Shown here one piece after another: positions 1-7,386 of a stretch of DNA of 18,403 nucleotides (within the stretch, counting starts at the first letter, position 1; the number at the start of each line of letters is the position of its first letter). The notes beneath the pieces are model-generated. The model saw nothing but the letters and a program-made list of their open reading frames with translations. It was not told where the DNA came from and ran no database searches. The translations under genes were made by a program, and so were the position numbers. Source of the stretch: an uncultured bacterium (GTDB taxonomy: Bacteria; Actinomycetota; Coriobacteriia; Coriobacteriales; Coriobacteriaceae); NCBI GenBank assembly GCA_905215765.1, contig CAJMRP010000033.1:1-18403 (forward strand), written 5' to 3'.

Positions 1-1945
1 CCGCGGCTTGCGCGTGTGCGGCGCCCAGGTCGACCTCGAGCGACAGGCCCGCCCGACGCAGGCGCTCCAGCACGGCAAGGTTCTCGGGCACAGCCAGGAA
101 CTGCTTGACGCTCGCCGCAATCTTGGGACCGATGCCCTCGCACTCGGCAATGTCCTCTTCGCTCGCCAAGATGAGCTTGTCAATCGACAAGAATCGCTCG
201 GCGATGACCTCGCCCACGCTCTTACCCACGTGGCGGATGCCCAGGGCAAACAGCACGCGACCGAGCGGCTGGCTCTTGGACTTGTTGAGCTCGGCGATGA
301 TCTTTTCGGCCGTCTTGAGGCCCACCGGAATAGGATCGCCCTTCTTGACGCCCTTTTTGCTGTTGGAGCTGGCATAGGTGCGCCCTGTGTCCAGGCCGGC
401 GATATCGTCGACCGTGAGCTGGTAGAAGTCCGCGACGTCGTGGATCAGGCCGGCGGCGATCATCTTGTCGACGATCTCATCGCCCAGGCCGTCGACGTCC
501 ATGCAGCCGCGGCTCACCCAGTGAAGCAGGCGCTCCTTGAGCTGCGCGGGGCAGTCGATGGAGACGCAGCGGTAGGCGACCTCGCCGTCCTCGTGGACCA
601 CGGGGCTGCCGCACACGGGGCAGACCTCGGGCATGTGCCAGTCAACCGAATCGGCCGGGCGCTTATCGAGCACCGGGCCCACGACCTCGGGAATCACGTC
701 GCCCGCCTTGTGCACGATGATGGTGTCGCCCTCGCGCACGTTTTTGCGGCGGATCTCGTCGATGTTGTGCAGCGTGGCGCGCGCGATGGTGGAGCCGGCG
801 ACCGTCACCGGGTCGAACTCGGCGACCGGCGTGAGCACACCGGTGCGGCCCACCTGGATGCGAATTTCGCGCAGGACGGTCTGCTTTTCCTCGGGCGGGA
901 ACTTAAAGGCAATGGCCCAGCGCGGCGCGCGGGCGGTAAAGCCCAGGTCGAGTTGCTGCTGGAAGCTGTCAACCTTTACGACTACGCCGTCGATGTCATA
1001 ATCCAGATCACCGCGGTGCTCGAGCGCCTGGGCACAGAACTCGTGGACCTCGGCGGGCGTGGCGCAACGGGCAACGTTAGGGTTGACGCTAAAGCCAGCG
1101 TTGCGCAGCCAGTCGAGGAACTCGCGCTGGCTGTGGACGTGCAGCGGATCGGTATCGGCGATGGCATAGATAAAGGTGGCAAGATCGCGGCGCGCCGTGA
1201 CCTTGGGGTCCTTTTGGCGCAGGCTGCCGGCGGCGGCGTTGCGCGGGTTGGCGAAGGGATCGCGGCCCTCGACATCGGCCTCATCGTTCAGGCGCACAAA
1301 GCTGCCCTTAGGCATGTAGACCTCGCCGCGCACCTCGATGGTACGCTCGCGGTCGGCGCCCATGTGGGCGAGCGCCGGCTCGGACAGGTGCATGGGCACA
1401 TCCTTGATGGTGCGCACGTTGAGCGACACGTCCTCGCCTGTGGTGCCATCGCCACGTGTGGCCGCACGTACGAAGGTGCCGTTTTGGTAGGTCAGGGCCA
1501 CGCCCAGGCCGTCAATCTTAAGCTCGCAGGTATAGGTGACGCTGCCGGCGCCGAGCGCATCCTCGGTGCGTTGGAGCCACGCGTCGAGCTCGTCCAGGTC
1601 CATGGCATCGTCCATGGAATACATGCGCGCCATGTGCGTTACCGGCGTAAACTGCTCGCTCACGTAGCCGCCCACGCGCTGGGTATAGCTGTCGGGCGTC
1701 ACCAGGTCGGGATAGGCCGCCTCGATTTCCTGCAGCTCAACGAGCATTTTGTCGAAGGCGGCGTCCGTGATCTCGGGCGCATCGAGCATGTAGTAGCGAT
1801 AGGCGTGGTAATCGAGCTCGTGGCGCAGCTCGGCCGCGCGCGTTGCCGCCTGGGCACGGGCATCGGTCGGTGCGGTGGTTTCCGCGGTCGTGGACGTTTC
1901 GGTATCGATGTCCACGCCGTCACCAAACAGACTCGATTGCTCCAT
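1..1945 (-). CDS. ligA: NAD-dependent DNA ligase LigA, 3' end cut by the window edge
   Basis: Seals nicks in duplex DNA during replication and repair using NAD+. 648 codons are present; the C-terminal end, including most or all of the BRCT domain, lies outside the window. Visible in order: an N-terminal Ia/adenylation region with the YY..DAPEITDAAFD and TPDSYTQRVGG motifs; the adenylation motif CELKIDGLG with the nucleotide-accepting lysine at about residue 143; the RGEVYMP and NPRNAAAGSLRQ motifs; the DGVVVKV motif; an OB fold with VGRTGVLTPVAEFDPV; a zinc finger with Cys 442, 445, 460 and 465; and helix-hairpin-helix repeats near the window edge. The first 30 or so residues are a low-complexity Thr/Ala extension upstream of the usual start of homology. 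The ATG at 1945 is preceded by AAGGAG at good spacing. The identification is secure; the acidic N-terminal extension may be dispensable. Confidence 0.97.
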   Translation of the reverse strand, partial: MEQSSLFGDGVDIDTETSTTAETTAPTDARAQAATRAAELRHELDYHAYRYYMLDAPEITDAAFDKMLVELQEIEAAYPDLVTPDSYTQRVGGYVSEQFTPVTHMARMYSMDDAMDLDELDAWLQRTEDALGAGSVTYTCELKIDGLGVALTYQNGTFVRAATRGDGTTGEDVSLNVRTIKDVPMHLSEPALAHMGADRERTIEVRGEVYMPKGSFVRLNDEADVEGRDPFANPRNAAAGSLRQKDPKVTARRDLATFIYAIADTDPLHVHSQREFLDWLRNAGFSVNPNVARCATPAEVHEFCAQALEHRGDLDYDIDGVVVKVDSFQQQLDLGFTARAPRWAIAFKFPPEEKQTVLREIRIQVGRTGVLTPVAEFDPVTVAGSTIARATLHNIDEIRRKNVREGDTIIVHKAGDVIPEVVGPVLDKRPADSVDWHMPEVCPVCGSPVVHEDGEVAYRCVSIDCPAQLKERLLHWVSRGCMDVDGLGDEIVDKMIAAGLIHDVADFYQLTVDDIAGLDTGRTYASSNSKKGVKKGDPIPVGLKTAEKIIAELNKSKSQPLGRVLFALGIRHVGKSVGEVIAERFLSIDKLILASEEDIAECEGIGPKIAASVKQFLAVPENLAVLERLRRAGLSLEVDLGAAHAQAA

Positions 1946-2053
1946 AGCGGCACTCCTTCGCTCGATTTCAAACGGATACTAGAGTACCACCGGTCACCAT
2001 GGGGCCGAATAGCGGTCTCAAACCGCACCGAATCGGCAGCCGCCAGACCGGGG

Positions 2054-2256
2054 TGGACAGTTAGTTCAGATACGTATAAATCCTAGAGCTGAATCAGGCA
2101 CGAACACCCCTGTTTCAACTAATTTGGGCTCCTCGAGACCATGTAAACGTCCCGCTCTCCCTTCCAAACACCCATTCGAGCCCCATCCCAATCAAAAATT
2201 GCTCAAAACGCATCCCAAGCTGCCCCAGATTTATACGTATCTGAACTAACTGTCCA
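2054..2256. repeat. Perfect 29-bp inverted repeat flanking 145 bp of non-coding DNA
   Basis: The arm at 2054-2082 (starting TGGACAGTTAGTTCAGATAC) is the exact reverse complement of 2228-2256. The arms enclose an AT-richer, C-rich sequence without an ORF. Each arm contains the palindrome ATACGTAT. The 7-mer CCAGACC lies just outside or overlapping each end (2043-2049 and 2254-2260). The layout resembles a small non-autonomous element with terminal repeats, or a paired binding site upstream of ligA. This block and the hairpins after it are all I see in 1946-2392. Confidence 0.75.
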
Positions 2257-2291
2257 GACCATTACGAACCAGGCCTCTTGTCAGCCCCAAG

Positions 2292-2322
2292 TGATCCGTT
2301 TTCCTCCGTCCCCAACGGATCA
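2292..2322. repeat. 9-bp hairpin, possible dispersed intergenic repeat
   Basis: TGATCCGTT (2292-2300) pairs with AACGGATCA (2314-2322) around a 13-nt loop. On the minus strand the loop carries GGACGGAGGAA, which resembles a Shine-Dalgarno sequence. There is no T-tract, so it is not a simple terminator. It sits directly beyond the htrA terminator. Confidence 0.5.
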
Positions 2323-2366
2323 ATAAGAAAAGAGGGGCTGTCCCGCGTTGGTGGGACAGCCCCTCT
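2321..2366 (-). terminator. Rho-independent terminator of the htrA-like gene
   Basis: A perfect 14-bp stem, AGAGGGGCTGTCCC (2331-2344) with 2353-2366, encloses an 8-nt loop. On the minus strand it is followed by TTTTCTTATT. It begins 27 bp after the stop codon of the protease gene. Confidence 0.92.
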
Positions 2367-2392
2367 GGCATCGGTATGAGCGAAACGGCTCG

Positions 2393-3853
2393 CTAGTAGC
2401 CCTGGCCGTAGCCCTGACCCTGGCCCCGCTGGCCTAACAGCTCCTCCAGGTACTGGCGCAGCTGCTCGTCGGTAATACCGCCGTTGCCGGTGTCGGTCGA
2501 ACTGTCGTCCTGCTGCTGGTTCTGCAGCTCCTCGTCGGAGCCCAGCTCGACGGTGACCTTTTTCTCTTCCTTGCCGCGCATAAGCGTGATCTCGACCTTC
2601 TCGCCCACCTCGTGGCTGCGCAGTGCGATAATCAGACCATCGGCGCTCGTGATTTCGTCGTCGCCCAGCTTGGTGATGACGTCGCCCTCTTGGATGCCAG
2701 CCTTGGCGGCGGGACCGTCCTCGACGACGCTCGCCACATACGCGCCGCTATCGGTGCTCAGCTTGTTGGTGCGGGCGTTGAGCGCATTGACGCTCGAAAG
2801 CGTAGCGCCCATGTACGGATGCACCGGCGTCTTGCCGTCGATAATCTGGTCGGCAATGTTCTTGGCGTAGTTAACCGGAATGGCAAAGCCCACGCCCGAG
2901 CTGGAGCCCGAGTAACTCTCGATGAGCGAGTTGATACCCACCAGCTCGCCATTGTCGTTGACGAGCGCGCCGCCGGAGTTGCCCGGGTTGATGGCGGCAT
3001 CGGTCTGGATCATGTTGGCATAGATGGTGTTACCGCTGGTAGAGCTCATGGCCGTGGAGCGGTAGAGCGCCGACACAATGCCCGTGGAGACAGACTGCTC
3101 GTTGCCAAACGGCGAGCCGATCGCCATGACCCACTCGCCCACGTTGAGCTTGGAGGAATCACCAATCTCGATCGGCGTGAGCTTGGAGGCATCGGCATCC
3201 TTGAGCTTGATGACGGCCAGGTCGCTCGAGGCGTCGTTGCCCACGAACTCGGCCTCGTACGTGGTTCCGTCGTCCATGGTAACCACGTACTGGTCATAGC
3301 CATCGACCACGTGGTTGTTGGTGAGGATGTGACCCTCGGTATCGAGCACCACGCCCGAGCCGACGCTGCCCGAACTGTCCGACTCGTCGGCAGACTGCGA
3401 AAGCGAGCCATTCTGGCTGCCGCTCGAAGTGGCGGTAATGGAAACCACGGAGGGCAGGGCCTTAGCAGAAACGGCCTCGGCCAGCGTGGTGTCCTCGGAA
3501 TCAATCGTAATCTTTTGCGTCGATGAACCCGAAGCACCCGCCGTCACGGCATTCTTGCCGCCACCGATATCGAGCGTGCCACTCATAATGAGCGCAATGA
3601 CCAGCAGGGCTCCGCAGGCACAGCCGGCGAGTGCCGTAATAAAGATCGGCAGCTTTTTGGTCTTGGTCTTGACTACCGTGTGCTTGTTCACGACCTGTTG
3701 GCCGCCCAGCGGCTTGCCGGTCTGCGTGTCGTAGGCCTGCACGTAGGGAATGTTGCTGCCGGCAGGCGTCGACTCCACCTGCACGCGCGGCTGCTGCTGG
3801 GTCTCGCCGGCGTTGCCCGCATCCTGGGGACGCTGGGAATCGTACTCGCTCAT
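2393..3853 (-). CDS. HtrA/DegP-like membrane-anchored serine protease with PDZ domain
   Basis: Extracytoplasmic quality-control protease of the trypsin-like S1C family. The start is set at the ATG at 3853 (MSEYDSQR), preceded by GAAAGGA, giving 486 residues; an in-frame ATG at 3892 lacks a good site. Residues 1-66 are a Gln/Pro-rich cytoplasmic segment, 69-91 a single transmembrane helix, then a Ser/Gly-rich linker. The protease domain carries His181 (LTNNHVV), Asp211 (SSDLAVIKL) and Ser293 (NPGNSGGALV), a complete triad. One PDZ domain (about 350-450) includes GPAAKAGIQEGDVI. The tail is acidic and then GQGQGYGQGY repeats. It is transcribed alone, with a terminator just downstream and a hairpin in its leader. 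Overall architecture matches actinobacterial and Gram-positive HtrA proteins. Confidence 0.95.
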   Translation of the reverse strand: MSEYDSQRPQDAGNAGETQQQPRVQVESTPAGSNIPYVQAYDTQTGKPLGGQQVVNKHTVVKTKTKKLPIFITALAGCACGALLVIALIMSGTLDIGGGKNAVTAGASGSSTQKITIDSEDTTLAEAVSAKALPSVVSITATSSGSQNGSLSQSADESDSSGSVGSGVVLDTEGHILTNNHVVDGYDQYVVTMDDGTTYEAEFVGNDASSDLAVIKLKDADASKLTPIEIGDSSKLNVGEWVMAIGSPFGNEQSVSTGIVSALYRSTAMSSTSGNTIYANMIQTDAAINPGNSGGALVNDNGELVGINSLIESYSGSSSGVGFAIPVNYAKNIADQIIDGKTPVHPYMGATLSSVNALNARTNKLSTDSGAYVASVVEDGPAAKAGIQEGDVITKLGDDEITSADGLIIALRSHEVGEKVEITLMRGKEEKKVTVELGSDEELQNQQQDDSSTDTGNGGITDEQLRQYLEELLGQRGQGQGYGQGY

Positions 3854-3882
3854 AGCTGCGGTCCTTTCGTCAAATAGCCAAA

Positions 3883-3906
3883 GGCCCGCCAAACATGTGG
3901 CGGGCC
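3883..3906 (-). promoter_or_regulatory. Hairpin in the htrA leader
   Basis: GGCCCGCC (3883-3890) pairs with GGCGGGCC (3899-3906) around an 8-nt loop, 30 bp upstream of the protease start. On the minus strand it is followed by TTTGGCTATTT, a weak T-tract. It could be a leaky second terminator for the upstream regulator gene or an attenuator for htrA. I did not find a convincing -35/-10 pair nearby. Confidence 0.45.
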
Positions 3907-4018
3907 ATCATTGTTCACGTTGAGTTGTACCCCAATATGCGGGTGCACGTGTATGAGAACGCAATCTTTTAGGAAGGCTTAAGTTCTGTTGCAGCCCCAA
4001 AAGGACCCGGCCTGCGTC

Positions 4019-4054
4019 AAAACCACCACAAAGGTGCCTGTCCCCTTTGTGGTG
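4019..4054 (-). terminator. Rho-independent terminator after the GlnR-like regulator
   Basis: An 11-bp perfect stem, CACCACAAAGG (4024-4034) with CCTTTGTGGTG (4044-4054), has a 9-nt loop and is followed on the minus strand by GTTTTG. It lies 5 bp beyond the stop codon and ends the glnA-regulator transcription unit. Confidence 0.85.
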
Positions 4055-4059
4055 AAAAG

Positions 4060-4722
4060 CTAGTCCTTAAACAGATAGCCCACGCCGCGGACGGTGGTGA
4101 TATGTGCCGCGATCTGCGGGCCCACCTTGGAGCGGATGCGTCGGATGTGCACGTCGACGGTACGCGTACCGCCGCAGTACTCAAAGCCCCACACGCGGTG
4201 CAGCAGTACCTCGCGGCTGTAGGCACGGTTGGGATGCGTCGCCAAAAAGCTCAGCAGCGAGTACTCCATCAGCGTCAGGTCGATGGGCTCGTTATCGAGT
4301 GTCACCTGGTAGGTAGCCAAGTTGATCTCGAGGTTATCGATGTTGAGCACATCGTCGGCGGCGACGGTCTCCTCCTCGCCCATCAGGCGCTGCGCGCGAG
4401 CCTTGAGCTCGTTGGGCGTCGCCGTGGGGCATACAAAGTCGGCATGCGCGTGATTCGGCAGGCGCAGGGTGCCGAGCGCCTCGTCGTCGACGATCACCAA
4501 CATGGGGACGCCGCCACGATCGTCAAGCCACTTAGCAATCTGATCGATGCGGTCGCTGCGGATGCCGTCGGAATCGAGGATCAGCAGGTCAAAGTCGTGC
4601 GCCGCAGTCGGCGAATCGGGGGTAGCCAGGCTCACCTCGACACCCAGGGTGGTCGTCAAGCTGCGGGCAAACTCGTGGAAGCGCGTCGTGCGCGCCATGA
4701 ACAGGGCACTCTTTTCGGACAT
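4060..4722 (-). CDS. GlnR-like orphan OmpR/PhoB-family regulator with degenerate receiver
   Basis: Transcription factor of 220 residues; start at the ATG at 4722, preceded by GGAGG, rather than an upstream ATG that would overlap glnA. Residues 1-115 form a receiver-like domain: Asp50 (DLLILDSDG) sits at the usual phospho-acceptor place, but the N-terminal acidic pair is absent (SALFMAR instead) and the usual K-P after the fifth strand reads CPT. Residues 125-220 are a clear winged helix (LTLMEYSLLSFLATHPNRAYSRE, RTVDVHIRRIRSKV, TVRGVGYLF). No histidine kinase gene is nearby. This is the pattern of actinobacterial GlnR, which senses nitrogen state without conventional phosphorylation. The gene follows glnA by 50 bp, probably in one operon. 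The GlnR assignment is an inference from architecture and context; winged-helix regulator identity is firm. Confidence 0.85.
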   Translation of the reverse strand: MSEKSALFMARTTRFHEFARSLTTTLGVEVSLATPDSPTAAHDFDLLILDSDGIRSDRIDQIAKWLDDRGGVPMLVIVDDEALGTLRLPNHAHADFVCPTATPNELKARAQRLMGEEETVAADDVLNIDNLEINLATYQVTLDNEPIDLTLMEYSLLSFLATHPNRAYSREVLLHRVWGFEYCGGTRTVDVHIRRIRSKVGPQIAAHITTVRGVGYLFKD

Positions 4723-4772
4723 ATCGGCCTCCAAGGAAATGAGCTCAATCGTACTGGAACAAGCCAGCGCGA

Positions 4773-6110
4773 TTAGGAGTTCGCCAGATAATGCTTGATC
4801 TCCCACTCGGTGATCGTGGACTCAAACTTATGCCACTCGTTGCGCTTCTTTTTGAGGAAGAAGCTGTGGATGTGCTCGCCGAGGGCATCCTTCATAAACT
4901 GCGAGTCCTCAAAGACGTCGAGCGCCTCTTTGAGCGAGCGCGGCAGCGGCGTGTAGCCGGCCTCGAGCATCTGACGGTCGGTGAGTTTGAGTGTCTCGGC
5001 CGTGGCCTCGGGCGGGAGCTCCAGCTTACGCTCGATGCCGTCCAGACCAGCCGCCAGCGTGACGGCGTTGACCAGGTACGGATTGGCCATGGGGTCGGGG
5101 CTACGAAGCTCGATGCGCGTGGACAGCTGTTTGCCGGGCTTGTAGACCGGGATGCGGATCATGCTCGCGCGGTTGCGCAGGCCCCACGTGGCATACTGCG
5201 GCACGGAGTCGCCACCCGTGGTGATGCGCTTGTACGAGTTGACCGTGGGGTTGGTGATGGCGCTGATCTCGCGCGCGTGCGCCAAGATGCCGGCCATGTA
5301 GTGCTTGGCGATATCGGAGAGATGGTACCTCTCGTCGTCCTCGCCCCAAAAGACGTTGTTGCCGTCGTGGTCGAATAGCGACTGGCACAGGAACATAGCA
5401 CTGCCATCCTCGCCTGCCAACGGCTTGGGCATAAAGGATGCGTGGCAACCGCTCTCGTAGGCCTGCTGCTTAATGATGAGTTTGGCCGTGGTGATGGCGT
5501 CGGACATGCTCAAGGCCTCGGCGTGACGCAGGCTCATGCCGTGCTGCGAGCGGCCGGCGGCATGGAAGGTGTACTCCACGGGCACGGACATCTTCTCCAG
5601 CGTGAGGACCGTGTTGCGGCGCAGGTCGCGGGCGGCATCGCTCACCGAAAGATCGAAGTAGCCCACGTTGTCGAGCGGCTCGGGGGTGTGCTCGTCGGGG
5701 AAGTAGTAATACTCCAGCTCGGCGCCCACGTTGAGCAGATAGCCAGCCTTCTCGGCCTTGCGGAACATGCGGCGCAGGGCATCGCGCGGGTCGCCGGCAA
5801 AGGGTTTGCGATCGGGAGTGCACACGTCGCAGAACACGCGGGCGACGCCGTTGTGGCTCGGGCGCCACGGCAAAATCTGGAAGGTCGAAGCATCAGGAAA
5901 CGCCAGCATGTCGGCTTCCTCGGGCGTGGCAAAGCCCTCGATAGCGGAGCCGTCAAAGCCAATACCCTCCTCAAAAGCGACCTCGAGGTCCTCGGGGCTA
6001 ATGGCAAAGTTCTTGAGGCGGCCGAGAATGTCGACAAACCACAGACGCACAAAGCGGATGTCACGCTGTTCTACGGAACGGAGTACGTAATCGATGTTCT
6101 GCTGGTTCAT
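4773..6110 (-). CDS. glnA: Glutamine synthetase family protein (GSI fold) with altered metal site
   Basis: A 445-residue glutamine synthetase homologue of normal GSI-alpha length; ATG at 6110 with GGGGAG upstream. The N-terminal beta-grasp (FVDILGRLKNFAI, DGSAIEGF at 53-60) and catalytic barrel are intact. Conserved elements seen: GAELEYYYF (Glu131, Glu133), FMPKPL, NPTVNSYKR at 287-295, RNRASMIRIP and RIELRSPDP (Glu334). However, the segment that in typical enzymes reads HEVAPGQHEI here reads HAAGRSQHGM (Ala184 and Gly191 instead of two metal-binding Glu), and the GSGMHxH/N motif reads GSAMFLC (Phe240, Cys242). I checked these codons in the DNA. It may ligate another substrate, have lost activity, or serve as a sensor. 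It is followed by the GlnR-like gene and preceded by a GlnR-box-like site. Annotation pipelines will call it glnA; activity is uncertain. Confidence 0.88.
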   Translation of the reverse strand: MNQQNIDYVLRSVEQRDIRFVRLWFVDILGRLKNFAISPEDLEVAFEEGIGFDGSAIEGFATPEEADMLAFPDASTFQILPWRPSHNGVARVFCDVCTPDRKPFAGDPRDALRRMFRKAEKAGYLLNVGAELEYYYFPDEHTPEPLDNVGYFDLSVSDAARDLRRNTVLTLEKMSVPVEYTFHAAGRSQHGMSLRHAEALSMSDAITTAKLIIKQQAYESGCHASFMPKPLAGEDGSAMFLCQSLFDHDGNNVFWGEDDERYHLSDIAKHYMAGILAHAREISAITNPTVNSYKRITTGGDSVPQYATWGLRNRASMIRIPVYKPGKQLSTRIELRSPDPMANPYLVNAVTLAAGLDGIERKLELPPEATAETLKLTDRQMLEAGYTPLPRSLKEALDVFEDSQFMKDALGEHIHSFFLKKKRNEWHKFESTITEWEIKHYLANS

Positions 6111-6175
6111 GTCGCTCCCCTTTCTTTCGGGCGGGTTTCGACTGGTCTATATCGCAGATACTATCGCAGAAAAAT

Positions 6176-6191
6176 GTTTCCGCAGGGTTAA
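6176..6191 (-). promoter_or_regulatory. Putative GlnR box upstream of glnA
   Basis: The minus strand reads TTAAC-CCTGCG-GAAAC, matching the actinobacterial GlnR consensus half-pair (gTnAC-n6-GaAAC). It lies about 65 bp upstream of the glnA start. Only one pair is obvious; a second GAAAC nearer the gene lacks correct spacing. The repeated TCTGCGATA between box and gene may contain the promoter, but I could not assign -35/-10 with confidence. Confidence 0.5.
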
Positions 6192-6244
6192 AGCGTATCA
6201 AGCGCTCAAAAAACGTGCGCGAACAGGCAGTTGCGAACGAGTTG

Positions 6245-7264
6245 CTAGCGCGAGGTTGAAGCGCGGTGTTCGATGTGGCCGGGGATCTCGATGCGCTTGG
6301 GGGCGAGCTTTGCGGCCTCGCCCACGGTGGTGGTAACAACGTCGATGCGCTCGGACAGGCGCTCGACCACGCGCTCGGCAATGGTGAGGGTGTCCTGCGC
6401 GGCCGTGGTCACGCCGCCAAAGAGCACGTGGTTCCAGGGGTAATCGTCAAACGTCGCGATCTTGAGACCCGCCGGCAACGAGGGTCCCAGCTGTGCCAAC
6501 GCCTCGATCAGACGCAGGAAAACCAGGCCGTTAACGGCGATAAGGCCGAGCTTTTTGCCTGCATAGCCGCGGATGGTCTCGTCCAAGCGGCTGACGCCCG
6601 TGGCACCGCCGTCGGCCAGGGTGACGACCTCGCCCGCAAGGTCGCGTCGCGAAAGCTCGTCGGTAAAGGCCTCGGCACGCTCGCGACGGACGGGGCTGTC
6701 GTCGCTTGCCTCGGTGAGCAGGCACAGGCGCTCGCTGCCAGCGGCCAAAGCGTCTACCAAGCCTGCGACCAGTTCACGGTTGTTAGATGTCACCAGGTCG
6801 ACACCGCTGGCGGCAACATCGCGGTCGAGCAGCACAACGGGCAGACGTCCCGCTGCCGCGGCGATCGCCTCGTCATTGCCTCCGCAGGTGTTGACGACCA
6901 GACCGTCCACGCCGGCATCGATAAGCCTGGTGAGCGACTCCGCTTCCTTAGCGGGGTCGTTGCCGCTAATGGCCGTCATGAGCGAGCAGCCACGCGCGGC
7001 GGCGCTGACGGAAAGCCCTTCGAGCATGGCGCTGGAGAACGGGTTGGCGATGTCGGCCAGGATCACGCCGATGAGGTTGGTGCGCGAGCTGCGCAGATTG
7101 CGCGCGGCGGCACGCGGGCGATAGCCGGTGCGCTCGATAACCGCCGCGATGCGAGCACGGGTTTTCTCGGTCATTTGCCCGGGGCGGTTGTTGAGGTAGC
7201 GCGAGACCGTGGCCGGACTCACGCCCGCCTCGGCGGCAATGTCCTTGATTCTCATCTGCGCCAT
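6245..7264 (-). CDS. LacI-family transcriptional repressor, KdgR-like
   Basis: Sugar-responsive repressor of 339 residues. The helix-turn-helix at residues 4-24 (IKDIAAEAGVSPATVSRYLN) is followed by the hinge region (YRPRAAARNLRSSRT) and a periplasmic-binding-protein-like ligand domain (62-330). The ligand-domain motifs IANPFSS, DGLVVNTCGG and TFDDYPWNHVLFGGVTT remind me of 2-keto-3-deoxygluconate repressors rather than of lactose or ribose repressors; this subfamily call is from memory. Start at the ATG at 7264 has GGGGTG upstream; a second ATG three codons in is possible. It sits alone between glnA and a GntR gene. A KDG-type ligand would fit the sugar-acid genes at the other end of the window, but linkage is speculative. 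Confidence 0.9.
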   Translation of the reverse strand: MAQMRIKDIAAEAGVSPATVSRYLNNRPGQMTEKTRARIAAVIERTGYRPRAAARNLRSSRTNLIGVILADIANPFSSAMLEGLSVSAAARGCSLMTAISGNDPAKEAESLTRLIDAGVDGLVVNTCGGNDEAIAAAAGRLPVVLLDRDVAASGVDLVTSNNRELVAGLVDALAAGSERLCLLTEASDDSPVRRERAEAFTDELSRRDLAGEVVTLADGGATGVSRLDETIRGYAGKKLGLIAVNGLVFLRLIEALAQLGPSLPAGLKIATFDDYPWNHVLFGGVTTAAQDTLTIAERVVERLSERIDVVTTTVGEAAKLAPKRIEIPGHIEHRASTSR

Positions 7265-7329
7265 AGCGCACCCCGTTTCCCAATGTCGGCAGTCTGAGCC
7301 ATTTTAGGCATTTTTAAAAATCTCGGTTG

Positions 7330-7353
7330 CAAAACGCTGTAGGTGAGCAGCGT
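7330..7353 (-). terminator. Weak hairpin terminator after the GntR gene
   Basis: ACGCTG (7334-7339) pairs with CAGCGT (7348-7353); on the minus strand it is followed by TTTTGC. The stem is only 6 bp. On the plus strand the same hairpin is followed by CGTTTTT, so it may work in both directions. Confidence 0.45.
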
Positions 7354-7386
7354 CGTTTTTGCGTCTCGAGCAGATGCGATGATGGG

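Noticed and set aside
8..2086. Long plus-strand ORF of 692 codons opposite ligA
   Set aside because: Shadow of the ligA frame in GC-rich DNA; its product is low-complexity Ala/Val/Asp/His sequence without any domain, while the minus strand encodes a clear ligase.
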